A program made the translations under genes and the position numbers. A stretch of 64,000 nt of DNA from Curtobacterium luteum. Its GTDB lineage: Bacteria > Actinomycetota > Actinomycetes > Actinomycetales > Microbacteriaceae. Below are positions 47,244 through 55,684 of this stretch, in pieces. The notes under the pieces are model-generated. The model was not told the origin of the DNA and ran no database searches. It saw nothing but the letters and a program-made list of their open reading frames with translations. The DNA lies in NCBI RefSeq assembly GCF_014646995.1, contig NZ_BMOI01000007.1:1-64000 (forward strand), written 5' to 3'. How positions within the stretch are numbered: position 1 is the stretch's first letter; each line of letters opens with the position of its first letter.

Positions 47244-47741
47244 TCAGTCGGCCAGCGAGAAGTCCTCGAACGAGAACCCGGGCGACACGAGGCAGCTCAG
47301 CAGCACCTCGCCGTCCTGCGGGAGCGTCCGCTGCCAGACACCACCGCGGACGAACGCCTGCGCGTCGTTCACCCGGTCGCGCCCGGCATCGGGTCCGAGC
47401 GTGATCGTCGCGCCGGGCACCGGCTCGTCCCCGTCGCCCCCGAGCTGGAGCTCCACCGCGTCGGGCCCGTGCCACATCCAGATCTCGTCGTTGACCACGC
47501 GGTGCCAGGCCGAGGCCTCGCCCGGCGGGAGCAGGAAGTGGATGAGCGTGGCCGCGGGACGGTCACCGGCCGGGGTCGACACCGTCGCCGGCGAGGTCCA
47601 CGTCCGGACGTACCAGCCGCCCTCGGGGTGCGGTTCCATGCCGAGGGCCACGGCGCGCTTCGGGACGTCGAGCCACTCGACGAGCTCGCCGTCCACGGTG
47701 CGTCGGGCGGCCATGCCGGGTCGGGGTGCGGTCTCGGTCAT
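47244..47741 (-). CDS. DUF985 cupin-fold protein
   Basis: A 165-residue cupin. LDVPKRAVALGMEPHPEGGWYVRTW and IHFLLPPGEASAWHRV...DEIWMWHGPDAVELQL match the DUF985/YML079w-like family, whose reaction is unknown (sugar epimerase relatives). Histidines in SAWHRV and MWHG could bind a metal. Its ATG overlaps the stop of the amidohydrolase gene (ATGA), so it is the last cistron of a three-gene operon. Confidence 0.88.
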   Translation of the reverse strand: MTETAPRPGMAARRTVDGELVEWLDVPKRAVALGMEPHPEGGWYVRTWTSPATVSTPAGDRPAATLIHFLLPPGEASAWHRVVNDEIWMWHGPDAVELQLGGDGDEPVPGATITLGPDAGRDRVNDAQAFVRGGVWQRTLPQDGEVLLSCLVSPGFSFEDFSLAD

Positions 47742-49198
47742 GCGGGTTCCTCCAGGTGGGCGGACGACGGGCGGGACGACGGGTCGGGCGACCGGCCTGA
47801 CGGATGGTCGGACGACGGGTCGGGCGAGGGACCGGACGAGCGACCGGACGATCGGGAGTCGTGCGACGTGGCCGGCTCGACGACGGCGCCGTCCAGCGCC
47901 CGGACCCGACCGCGCACGATCGTGGCGACGGCCCGTCCGGAGCCGTCCTCCACCAGTTCGGCGAGCGCGTCCGGCACCGTGCGCGCGTCGACGTCGAAGA
48001 CCGCGAGGTCCGCCCGTGAACCGACGGCGAGGTGCCCGGTGCGGTCCGGCCCGACCGCCAGCCCCATCGCGTGGGCGCCGCCGAGGGTCGCCGCCGCGAG
48101 GAGCCGCTCGTGCAGGTCGTGGCCGCGGTACCCCTGCGCGCGGGCGATGCGGTGGAGCGCGGTGACGTCGGCCATCAGGTCGAGCGACGGCGACGAGGAC
48201 AGCGAGTCGGTGCCGATGGCGATCGGGCTGCCCTCGCGGAGGTAGTCGGCGACGGGCGGCGGGTCGAGTCCGATGACCGCGTTCGACCTCGGGCAGAGCG
48301 CGACGGCCGCGCCCCGGGCGCGCAGCAGTGCCCGGTCGGCCGCGGTCATGTACACCCCGTGCGCGATGTGGCAGTCCGGCCCGAGCACGCCGAGCCGGTC
48401 GACGAACGAGGTCGCGCTCGCGCCGAAGCCCAGGGCCCGCATCGCGCGGAAGGACGGCACGTTCGCGAGGTGCCAGTCCGCTCCGTGCCCCACGCCGACG
48501 ACGCCGTCGAACCCGGGGACGGGTTCGAGCGCGGTCCGCTCCCCCTCGAACGCGGCCTCGCCGAGGTGCAGGTGCAGGCGGAGTCCGCGCTGCCGCACGA
48601 TGTCCGGCAGTTCCAGGAGCGGCGCGACCTCGAGCGAGTACGGGGCGTGCGGGGACAACCCCGCGCCGGGCGCCGCCGGGATGCGGGCGAGCTCGCCGAG
48701 CACCTGGTTGCGCCCGTGCTCCTGCCAGGCCGCGTTCTCCCAGTCCATCACCTCCCAGTAGGCGATCCCGCCGAGTCCGTGGTCCTCGAGCGCGGTGGCG
48801 GCCTCGATGTCCGTCACCACGTCCGCGACGCTCGTGACACCGGCGGCCAGCGATGCCCGTGCCCCCGCCGCGGCTTCGGCGGCCCAGTCGTGCGGCTGGG
48901 CGTAGTCGGTGTTGAACGCTGCGGCCCAGTCCTCGAACCCCCCGTACTGACCGCGGCCGACACTGGCCATGCCGGTGTACTGCAGGTGGGTGTGTGCGTT
49001 GACGAGGCCGGGCAGGAGCGCGCCGCGCCACCGTCGCTCGGTGAACGGCACACCGTTCGCCGACAGTTGGTCGACGACCCACGTGCGGTCGCCGACGTGG
49101 AGGATCCGGCCGTCGCGGACCGCGACGGCGCCGTCCGCGATCGGCGGCGCCGTCATCGGGACGACGACCCGGGCTGCGTGGACGACGACGCCGCTCAC
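47738..49198 (-). CDS. amidohydrolase (TRZ/ATZ-type deaminase)
   Basis: A 486-residue metal-dependent hydrolase. Metal ligands appear in PGLVNAHTHLQ (residues 63-73), LHLHLGE (near 220), CHIAHG (near 285) and GTDSLSSSP (near 335), the order of the chlorohydrolase/deaminase group. It probably deaminates an aminated ring. Coupling to an SAH-hydrolase-like gene (GTGA overlap) suggests a nucleoside such as S-adenosylhomocysteine or methylthioadenosine. The last 40 residues are a Ser/Asp/Pro/Gly repeat tail made by degenerate 35-bp DNA repeats. Confidence 0.85.
   Translation of the reverse strand: MSGVVVHAARVVVPMTAPPIADGAVAVRDGRILHVGDRTWVVDQLSANGVPFTERRWRGALLPGLVNAHTHLQYTGMASVGRGQYGGFEDWAAAFNTDYAQPHDWAAEAAAGARASLAAGVTSVADVVTDIEAATALEDHGLGGIAYWEVMDWENAAWQEHGRNQVLGELARIPAAPGAGLSPHAPYSLEVAPLLELPDIVRQRGLRLHLHLGEAAFEGERTALEPVPGFDGVVGVGHGADWHLANVPSFRAMRALGFGASATSFVDRLGVLGPDCHIAHGVYMTAADRALLRARGAAVALCPRSNAVIGLDPPPVADYLREGSPIAIGTDSLSSSPSLDLMADVTALHRIARAQGYRGHDLHERLLAAATLGGAHAMGLAVGPDRTGHLAVGSRADLAVFDVDARTVPDALAELVEDGSGRAVATIVRGRVRALDGAVVEPATSHDSRSSGRSSGPSPDPSSDHPSGRSPDPSSRPSSAHLEEPA
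47758..47866 (-). repeat. degenerate GC-rich repeats encoding the amidohydrolase tail
   Basis: Repeated words GGTCGGACGACGGGTCGGGCG and GACCGGACGA on the plus strand give a tail of SSGRSSGPSPDPSSDHPSGR type. The tail lies outside the catalytic domain. Confidence 0.7.
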
Positions 49199-50880
49199 GA
49201 CGGGTCCCCGAAGCGGTGCGTCCGGACGTCGGGCTCGCGGTCCGCCGGCTGCTCGGCGACACGGCCGGGAGGCGCGGCTCGGCTCCCGAACGCGGCGAGC
49301 GCCGCGCGGGCGGTCGCGTCGTCCACCGCGGGGTCGATCGGCACGACGCCACGGTCGAGCTCGTCGCCCCGCTCGAGGAGCATCCGCACGGCGCCGAGCT
49401 GCGCCGCGAAGGAGAGGTCCATGATCTCCACCGGGTTGCCCTCGGCGGCGGTGACGTTGATGCAGCCGCCGCGGTCGAGCACGACGACGTGGTGCCCGTC
49501 CGGGAACGTGAAGTGCTCGACCGCCGCGGCCTCGGCGGTCGGGACGGCTCCGGCGGCGAGGGCGTCGTCGACCGCGACCTCCTGCTCGACGCCGCCCGCG
49601 ACCGACACGACCGCGCCCGCCGCGGCCGCCCGGAGGACCTCGAGCGAGATCGTGTCCCGCACACCGGTCGCGCTGACCACGAGGTCGGCGTCGCGGACGG
49701 CGTCGACCAGCGGTGCGACGGCGTGGCCGGCGAAGACGGCCTGCAGCGAGCGGACCGGGTCGGTCTCGGCGACCACGACCCCGAAGCCGAGCGCGCGGAG
49801 GACCATCGCGACCCCCTCGCCGACCGGACCGAACCCGGCGACGACGGCCGTGCCTCCCGGGCGGACCCGGTGCGCGCCGGACGCGAGCCGGTCGACCAGG
49901 TCGAGCGTCGCGAACACGGTGGACTGTCCGGTGCCGTACCGGTTGTCGAAGAAGGTCTTGGTGCGGGCGTCGTTCACGGCGACGACCGGGATCCCGAGGG
50001 TGCCGCGCTCGGCCATCGCGCGCAGGGGTCGGAGGCCGCTCGTGGTCTCCTCCGCGGCTCCGAGCATCGTCGGGAGGAGGTCCGGGCGCTCCTGGTGCAC
50101 GAGCCGGATGACGTGCGCGCCGTCGTCGAGGACGATGTGCGGCGCCGTGTCGAGCATCGCCAGCGCGAGCTCCTTCTGCTCCGCGAGGGTCACGCCCGCG
50201 CGGGCGAAGACCCGCAGGCCGGCAGCGCGCAGGACATCGGCGACGGCGTCGTCGGTCTCGTCGCCGTGGGCGTAGACGACGACCTCGGCCCCGGCGTCGC
50301 GGAGCAGCAGGGCGAGCACCGCGGTCTTCGGCTCGAGCACCATGGCGACCGCGATCCGGCTGCCGCGGAGGAGCCCGCCGGCCCCGAGCTCGCCGGCGAC
50401 CGAGCGGCACACGGGCATCCAGCGGCGTGCCCAGCGGACGCGGGCCTCGGCGGCGGGATCGGTCTCCGGGTCGCGCCCGGTCGACACCAGGTGCACGTCG
50501 TCGGACAGCAGCGGGACCCCGAGCACGCCGGGCCGGACGGGGGCGACCGGCCCGAAGGCGTCCTCATCGACGGCGGGGACGTGGCGGCCGGCGTCGACCA
50601 CGACGAGCGCGGCACCGCGGGGTCGGTCGGCCTCGCGTTCGATCGCGGGCGTGGTCTCGGCCGGGTCGCCGAGGCACCAGAGGTGGTCGACGGGTTCCTG
50701 TTCTCCCGCCGGCCGGGCGCCGAGACCGGTCAGCAGGGCGTGGAGCACGGCGACGTCGGCTGGGTCGCCTCCCACGATGCGGAACCGGCGTGCGGCGACG
50801 AGCAGGTTCGTGGCCGCGGCGAAGCGACGGACCGCGGCGGAGGCCCAGGCGGCCCGGGCGGGGTCGGGTCGCTGCGGCAT
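49195..50880 (-). CDS. divergent S-adenosylhomocysteine hydrolase-like protein
   Basis: A 561-residue protein. An N-terminal region of about 150 residues is unlike the usual one; then come LEPKTAVLALLLRDAG, VLDDGAH, EETTSG, ARTKTFFDNRYG and the NAD loop VVAGFGPVGEG. By memory of the family, the catalytic Asp, Glu, Lys and Asp are kept. The substrate-binding histidines are not: the NIFSTQDH region reads AHGDETDD, the GHFD motif reads AGGVEQ, and the GHP of the C-terminus reads GNP. The substrate therefore probably differs from SAH. The C-terminal 30 residues are extra. The ATG is 6 bases after TACGAT (leaderless). Confidence 0.8.
   Translation of the reverse strand: MPQRPDPARAAWASAAVRRFAAATNLLVAARRFRIVGGDPADVAVLHALLTGLGARPAGEQEPVDHLWCLGDPAETTPAIEREADRPRGAALVVVDAGRHVPAVDEDAFGPVAPVRPGVLGVPLLSDDVHLVSTGRDPETDPAAEARVRWARRWMPVCRSVAGELGAGGLLRGSRIAVAMVLEPKTAVLALLLRDAGAEVVVYAHGDETDDAVADVLRAAGLRVFARAGVTLAEQKELALAMLDTAPHIVLDDGAHVIRLVHQERPDLLPTMLGAAEETTSGLRPLRAMAERGTLGIPVVAVNDARTKTFFDNRYGTGQSTVFATLDLVDRLASGAHRVRPGGTAVVAGFGPVGEGVAMVLRALGFGVVVAETDPVRSLQAVFAGHAVAPLVDAVRDADLVVSATGVRDTISLEVLRAAAAGAVVSVAGGVEQEVAVDDALAAGAVPTAEAAAVEHFTFPDGHHVVVLDRGGCINVTAAEGNPVEIMDLSFAAQLGAVRMLLERGDELDRGVVPIDPAVDDATARAALAAFGSRAAPPGRVAEQPADREPDVRTHRFGDPS
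49259..49280 (-). repeat. GCCTCC motif in SAHH-like C-terminal tail
   Basis: Plus strand core ACGGCCGGGAGGCGCGGCTC; encodes AAPPGRV in the non-conserved tail. Confidence 0.45.
49843..49863 (+). repeat. GCCTCC motif near the NAD loop of the SAHH-like gene
   Basis: Core CGGCCGTGCCTCCCGGGCGG; encodes RPGGTAV just before the conserved NAD-binding loop, so it may be partly fixed by protein function. Confidence 0.35.
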
Positions 50881-50886
50881 GGGGAC

Positions 50887-50892
50887 ATCGTA
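50887..50892 (-). promoter_or_regulatory. -10 box of leaderless SAHH-like operon
   Basis: TACGAT on the minus strand, 6 bases from the ATG at 50878-50880. Confidence 0.45.
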
Positions 50893-50947
50893 GAGCGCGG
50901 GGGCGACGGGCCGGTGCTGCGTCCGGGTCGGTGCCGGGGGGGGCGGG

Positions 50948-51949
50948 TCAGTGCGCGTGCGGAGGTGGCGTCCGCTCCCAGGTGGAACTGTCGGTACCGG
51001 CGTCGTCCACGCCGACGAGCCATGCGGGTGGCGCGACGCGCTGCGGATCGGCCTTGACGGCAGCGGCGAGCGCCCGGTCGGTCCGCCGGTGCCGCACGAG
51101 GACGCTCACGAGCACGGAGACGCCGATCGCGGTCACCACGGCGAGGCCCACGACGTAGAGGGTCGTCGAGAGCGTCGCGACGTCCGCGGGCACGAACTGC
51201 CCACGCGCGGCGGAGAAGGGCGTCCCGGTGAACACGAAGGCGAGCAGCGTCGCCAACGTCGAGTTGCTGTCCCAGAGGCCGTGCAGGAGCGACACCCCGA
51301 CGTAGGCCACGAGCACCGTCCACGACCAGCGCAGCCGCACCCCGCCGCGGGCGGCACCGAACAGGACCGCCCCGAGGATCGCCGTCCAGAGCACGTGCCC
51401 GACCGGGGAGAGGATCGCCCGCACCACCTCGGTCTGGAGCAGCGAGACGAGGTCGATGCCCCGCGAGGTGATCGCCGCGTTGAAGGCGTAGCCGGCGGAC
51501 TCGAACGCCGCGAAGCCCGCACCGACCGTGGCGCCGAGGAGTGCACCCTGCCGTGCCGACTTCGGCCGGACCCGCCAGGCGACGACGACGAGCAGCACGC
51601 CCTTGACGAACTCCTCGACGAAGCCGACCGCGATGTACAGCAGCGCGTCCTGCCGCAGGTTCGCCTCGAGCAGCGAGGCGCCGAGCACGCCGAGGATGCC
51701 GCCGACGAAGAACGCCGTGACGAGCTGCATCGTGCTGATCGTGCCGGTCACGCGCTCGATCACGAAGAGGACGACGGTGAAGGGGACGAGGAAGCTCCCG
51801 AGCAGGATGATCGTCGGGACGAGGTTCGTGTTCTGCGTCACCACGGTCACGACGATCGTGACGACCCAGAGGAGGAACCCGGAGAGCAGCGTCTTCCACC
51901 ACCACCCGTGACGGTGGTGGGGGTGGACCGCGGCGACGTGGAGGCTCAT
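50948..51949 (-). CDS. PrsW-family intramembrane metalloprotease
   Basis: A 333-residue membrane protein with about 8 helices. Motifs EEFVK (near 112), AAFESAGYAF, PVGHVLWT and LLHGLWDS carry the glutamates and histidines that bind the metal in PrsW/CPBP-like proteases. PrsW cuts an anti-sigma factor in Bacillus; no anti-sigma gene is near here. C-terminal 45 residues are cytoplasmic and polar. Confidence 0.88.
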   Translation of the reverse strand: MSLHVAAVHPHHRHGWWWKTLLSGFLLWVVTIVVTVVTQNTNLVPTIILLGSFLVPFTVVLFVIERVTGTISTMQLVTAFFVGGILGVLGASLLEANLRQDALLYIAVGFVEEFVKGVLLVVVAWRVRPKSARQGALLGATVGAGFAAFESAGYAFNAAITSRGIDLVSLLQTEVVRAILSPVGHVLWTAILGAVLFGAARGGVRLRWSWTVLVAYVGVSLLHGLWDSNSTLATLLAFVFTGTPFSAARGQFVPADVATLSTTLYVVGLAVVTAIGVSVLVSVLVRHRRTDRALAAAVKADPQRVAPPAWLVGVDDAGTDSSTWERTPPPHAH

Positions 51950-51990
51950 GCTCCGATGGTGCTCCGCCCGGCCCGGTGCGGCTCGGGAAT

Positions 51991-52008
51991 GTACGGGAGG
52001 CGCCCGGC
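51991..52008 (-). repeat. intergenic GCCTCC motif
   Basis: Plus strand ACGGGAGGCGCCCGG between the divergent PrsW and glutaredoxin genes, next to the glutaredoxin start. Confidence 0.4.
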
Positions 52009-52020
52009 GTCGTACCCCGC

Positions 52021-52284
52021 ATGGCTGAGACGACGTTCGACAAGGTGACCATGTTCGGCGCTGACTGGTGCCGCGACTGCCGGCGCTCGAAGGCGCTGCT
52101 CGACGGGCTCGGGATCGACTACGACTACGTCGACGTCGAGGCGGACCTGTCGGCGGCCGATCGTGCCGAGGCGATCAGCGGACGGAAGAACATCCCCGTG
52201 GTCGTGCTCCCGAACGGGAAGCACTTCGTGGAGCCGTCCGACGCGGAGCTGCGTGGCGAGCTGGAGGCCTCCGGGATCGTCTGA
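52021..52284 (+). CDS. glutaredoxin-like (mycoredoxin-type) protein
   Basis: An 87-residue thioredoxin-fold protein with MFGADWCRDCRRSK, a CxxC active site at residues 17-20, and IPVVVLPNG with the cis-proline. In actinobacteria such proteins reduce mixed disulfides with mycothiol. I place the start at ATG 52021; an in-frame start 15 codons upstream is less likely. Confidence 0.88.
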   Translation: MAETTFDKVTMFGADWCRDCRRSKALLDGLGIDYDYVDVEADLSAADRAEAISGRKNIPVVVLPNGKHFVEPSDAELRGELEASGIV

Positions 52285-52410
52285 GCCGGGCGTCCGTCGG
52301 GCTGATCGGCGTTCCTGGGAGCGCGCTGATCCACCGGGGTGTTGTGTCTGGTGCTGAATCCACCTCGGTACCCCACCGAGCGGGACGAACCCCACACAAG
52401 GAGGCACATC

Positions 52411-52689
52411 GTGCTCGGTCTCATCATCAGCCTGATCGTCATCGGACTCATCGCCGGCGCGGTCGCGCGTCTGGTCACCCCCGGCAAGCAGAACATCGGC
52501 ATCCTCATGACGATCATCCTCGGCATCGTCGGGTCGTTCGTCGGGGGCTTCCTCGGCTACCTGATCTTCAACCACGACGCCTCGGGTGGCTTCTTCCAGC
52601 CGGCCGGCATCATCGGGTCGATCATCGGCGCCATCATCGTGCTCTTCATCTACACGCGGTTCGCCGGTCGGGGCGCCCGCACCCGCTAG
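52411..52689 (+). CDS. GlsB/YeaQ/YmgE-family membrane protein
   Basis: A 92-residue protein with three Gly-rich membrane helices (LGLIISLIVIGLIAGAVARL, IGILMTIILGIVGSFVGGFLG, IIGSIIGAIIVLFIYTRF), the pattern of the transglycosylase-associated stress family. AAGGAGG stands before the GTG. Probably stress-induced by analogy, but no stress sigma promoter is clear. Confidence 0.9.
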   Translation: MLGLIISLIVIGLIAGAVARLVTPGKQNIGILMTIILGIVGSFVGGFLGYLIFNHDASGGFFQPAGIIGSIIGAIIVLFIYTRFAGRGARTR

Positions 52690-52710
52690 GGGCACCAGCG
52701 AGCAACACAC

Positions 52711-52753
52711 ACGGGAGGCACGGTGCGCGTCGGACGCGCACCGTGCCTCCCGT
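52711..52753. terminator. bidirectional terminator, inverted GCCTCC motifs
   Basis: A perfect 20-bp stem (52711-52730 with 52734-52753) and 3-base loop between the convergent GlsB and TetR genes. Arms read ACGGGAGGCACGGTGCGCGT and its complement. Confidence 0.85.
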
Positions 52754-52786
52754 CCGCGTCGGGCTGGTGACCGCCTGGCCCACGGG

Positions 52787-53428
52787 TCACCCCGCGGCCA
52801 GCCTGCCCATCTCGGACACCACGGTGCGCAGCCGCTCGGCGAGGTCCTCCTGCGACGTCACCGCGAACCTGTGCGCGACCTCGATCATCGCCGCCATCAC
52901 GAGCGTGACCGCGGTCCGCGCGCGCCCGTCGTCCGCGCGCTCCGTCGCCGCCGCCACGATCTCGACCCGGGCGTCCGCCATCCACTGGAGCATCGTCGGG
53001 ACCATCTCCGGCCGGGCCTCCACGAGGGCCTTCATGCGCCGGCGGTCCTCCGGCAGGGTCACGGTGCTGACGACGAGCTCGCACAGGTCCGCGACGAGGG
53101 GACCCCGAGCGGCGGTGAAGGCCGCACGGGCCTCGGCCGGGACGGTCGTGGCGGGCAGGCCCAGCGCCGCGTGACCCTTCGACGGGAAGTAGTTGAAGAA
53201 CGTGCGGGACAAGACGCCCGCCGCCCCGCAGATCTCCTCGACGGTGACGCCGGCCAGCCCGTGCGCGGTGACGAGGTCGAGCGCGGCGCCGTGGATCGCG
53301 GCGCGCGTCTGCTGCTTCTTCCGCTCGCGGAGCCCGCACTCGGGTCCGGCGACGACGGGGCCGGGGCCGCCCGCGGGAGTGCGAGCGGCTCCGGTCGGCT
53401 CAGTCGCCCGAACGGCCGTGCTGGACAC
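52787..53428 (-). CDS. TetR-family regulator of the DHA2 exporter
   Basis: A 213-residue repressor-type protein. The helix-turn-helix spans residues 38-85 (TRAAIHGAALDLVTAHGLAG, then VEEICGAAGVLSRTFFNYFPSKGHAA). The GTG start lies inside the end of the MFS gene, giving a 29-base overlap, so both are on one mRNA. It probably represses the pair in the absence of a drug. The first 30 residues are Pro/Gly-rich and not conserved. Confidence 0.9.
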   Translation of the reverse strand: MSSTAVRATEPTGAARTPAGGPGPVVAGPECGLRERKKQQTRAAIHGAALDLVTAHGLAGVTVEEICGAAGVLSRTFFNYFPSKGHAALGLPATTVPAEARAAFTAARGPLVADLCELVVSTVTLPEDRRRMKALVEARPEMVPTMLQWMADARVEIVAAATERADDGRARTAVTLVMAAMIEVAHRFAVTSQEDLAERLRTVVSEMGRLAAG

Positions 53429-55565
53429 GGATCGACCCGGTGGTCGGAGCGGTCGGCGAGCCCATGGTGTCCGCGGCAGCGACCGCCTGGAGCTCGAGGT
53501 CGTCCGCGGTGCCCGCCGTGTCGGCCTGCTCCTGGAGCGCCGAGCTCTTCCGGAGCGGCGGCGCCTTGAAGAACCAGCTGAGGACGAAGGCGAGGAGGAT
53601 CACCGCGAAGCCCACCCAGTAGACGGTCACGGCCGACGTGTTGAACCCGGTCATGAACGGCCGCGTGAGGGCTGCGTCCGCGCCGTTGAGGTACGAGGTG
53701 TCGCTCGTCTCGGAGCTGCTGCTCGAGCTGTTCGCGTCCGCCCGGTCCTCGATCGTGCTGGAGAGCTTCGGGGTGAGCTGGTCGACCCAGTACGAGCGCT
53801 GGGAGGCGTTCGACCAGTCGACGGAGACGGTGCCGTCCTGGACGGTGGCGTGCGCCTCGTCCGCGACGGCGGCGAGGGCCTGCTGCTCGGCGGCGGGGGT
53901 GGCCGCGGCGACCTGCTGGTCGACGACCTGCTGCGCTGCGGCGGCGGGCACCGCGCCCGCGGCGACCTGCTGCTGGACGGCCGCGGTCACCTGCTTCGTG
54001 ACCGCGGCGTCGGCGGCGCCCTTCGCGTCGGCGGACGCCGTGTCCAGCTGCTGTTGCACGGACTTCTGGACCGGCTCGATGATCGGGTTCCAGATCTGGT
54101 CCATGACGCCCTGGTTCGCCTTCGCCGACGCGACGGTCGGGTTCAGGGCGGCGTCGAGCGCGGACGACAGGTTCGCCTTGTCCGCGGTGGCGTGCAGGAT
54201 GTTCGTCGGCATGATCGAGAACAGCACGGAGAGCAGCACCGCGGTGCCGAGTGTGCCGCCGATCTGGCGGAAGAACGTGGCCGACGACGTCGCCACACCC
54301 ATGTCCCGGGGCTGCACCGAGTTCTGCGACGCCAGGGTGATGCTCTGCATGAGCTGACCGAGGCCGAGCCCGATGAGGAACATGCCGATCATGAGGAACC
54401 AGAGCGGCTTGTCGATCGTCATGAACGTCAGGACGACGTACCCGAGGGAGACCAGCGCGGTGCCGATCACCGGGAAGATCCGGTACTTGCCGGTGCGGGC
54501 GACGATCTGCCCCGAGGCGATCGACGCGATCATCAGACCGCCGATCATCGGGAGCGTGGCGAAGCCGGACTCGGTGGGGGTCAGCCCGGTGACGATCTGC
54601 AGGTAGAGCGGAATGGTCAGCATGGCGCCGAACATCGCGAAGCCGACGAGGAAGCCCAGGCCGGTGGCCATCGAGAAGACGCCGGAGCGGAACAGCTTCA
54701 GCGGGATGATCGCGTCGTCCTTCATGAGCGACTCGATCGCCAGGAACGCGACGAGTCCGACGCCGCCGAGCACGTAGCAGGCGATGGCGCCGACCGAGCC
54801 CCAGCCCCAGGTGCGGCCCTGCTCGGCAACGAGGAGCAGCGGCACGAGGGTGACGATCACCGACGTGGCGCCCCACCAGTCGATGCGCGGCTTCGCCGTG
54901 GCGTCGCCGAACTTCGGCAGGTGCAGGAACGCGATCACCATGATCAGCGCGCCGACGCCGATCGGCACGTTCACGAGGAAGACCCAGCGCCAGCCGGTGA
55001 TCCACAGGATCTGGTCCGCGCCCGAGAACAGGCCGCCGATGAGCGGGCCGATCACGGACGAGATGCCGAACACGGCGAGGAAGTACCCCTGGTACTTCGC
55101 ACGCTCGCGGGGGGCGAGGATGTCGCCCATGATCGCGAGCGGGAGGGACATGAGCGCCCCGGCACCGATGCCCTGGAACGCACGGAAGGCGGCGAGCATG
55201 ATCATCGACGTCGACAGGGTGGACAGCAGTGACCCGAGGATGAACACCGCGATGCCGAAGATGTAGAGCGGCCGCCGACCGAACACGTCGGAGAGCTTGC
55301 CGTAGATCGGCGTCGAGATGGTCGACGCGATGAGGTACGCGGTGGTCACCCAGGCCTGCTGGTCGAGCCCGTGCAGGTCGTCACCGATGGTGCGGATCGC
55401 CGTGCCGACGATCGTCTGGTCGAGCGACGACAGGAACATGCCCGCCATCAGGCCGTAGATGACGAGGAGGATCTGCCGGTGCGACATGATCGGCTTCGCC
55501 GGCGCAGACGCCGACGCGACCTGCCGCCCGCGCTGCACCTCGACCGGTGCGGTGGCAGTGGACAT
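53400..55565 (-). CDS. MFS multidrug exporter, DHA2 family (14 helices)
   Basis: A 721-residue proton-driven exporter. SSLDQTIVGTAIRTIGDDLHG is the DHA2 motif D1 and LSDVFGRRP motif A near residue 90. Between the last two helices lies an unusual extracellular segment of about 190 residues, rich in Ala, Gln and Val (QQQVAAGAVPAAAAQQVVDQ), likely helical, and then a Ser-rich linker. Most DHA2 proteins are near 500 residues. The ATG at 55563-55565 follows an AT-rich promoter. Confidence 0.9.
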   Translation of the reverse strand: MSTATAPVEVQRGRQVASASAPAKPIMSHRQILLVIYGLMAGMFLSSLDQTIVGTAIRTIGDDLHGLDQQAWVTTAYLIASTISTPIYGKLSDVFGRRPLYIFGIAVFILGSLLSTLSTSMIMLAAFRAFQGIGAGALMSLPLAIMGDILAPRERAKYQGYFLAVFGISSVIGPLIGGLFSGADQILWITGWRWVFLVNVPIGVGALIMVIAFLHLPKFGDATAKPRIDWWGATSVIVTLVPLLLVAEQGRTWGWGSVGAIACYVLGGVGLVAFLAIESLMKDDAIIPLKLFRSGVFSMATGLGFLVGFAMFGAMLTIPLYLQIVTGLTPTESGFATLPMIGGLMIASIASGQIVARTGKYRIFPVIGTALVSLGYVVLTFMTIDKPLWFLMIGMFLIGLGLGQLMQSITLASQNSVQPRDMGVATSSATFFRQIGGTLGTAVLLSVLFSIMPTNILHATADKANLSSALDAALNPTVASAKANQGVMDQIWNPIIEPVQKSVQQQLDTASADAKGAADAAVTKQVTAAVQQQVAAGAVPAAAAQQVVDQQVAAATPAAEQQALAAVADEAHATVQDGTVSVDWSNASQRSYWVDQLTPKLSSTIEDRADANSSSSSSETSDTSYLNGADAALTRPFMTGFNTSAVTVYWVGFAVILLAFVLSWFFKAPPLRKSSALQEQADTAGTADDLELQAVAAADTMGSPTAPTTGSIRVQHGRSGD

Positions 55566-55574
55566 GCGGTTCCC

Positions 55575-55650
55575 AACTCTCAAACTTGCAGACCACGCAA
55601 CTTTACACCCTCAGCACCTTTGCTACCAATGCATGTTTGCCATCATGCAC
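55575..55650 (-). promoter_or_regulatory. promoter and possible operator of the exporter-TetR operon
   Basis: On the minus strand TTGGTA (55624-55629) and TAAAGT (55600-55605) are 18 bases apart. Just downstream, TTGC-7 bases-GCAA lies in TTGCAGACCACGCAA near the start of transcription, a plausible TetR site. The region is AT-rich relative to the genome. Confidence 0.45.
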
Positions 55651-55672
55651 CGTCTGTGTACGGCTTCTCAGC

Positions 55673-55678
55673 TAGCGT
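55673..55678 (+). promoter_or_regulatory. -10 box of leaderless APH-type kinase gene
   Basis: TAGCGT, 6 bases before the ATG at 55685. Confidence 0.45.
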
Positions 55679-55684
55679 GACGGC

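Noticed and set aside
49195-50880. Ordinary adenosylhomocysteinase (ahcY)
   Set aside because: Several substrate-binding motifs differ from those of standard SAHH, so the gene symbol was withheld.
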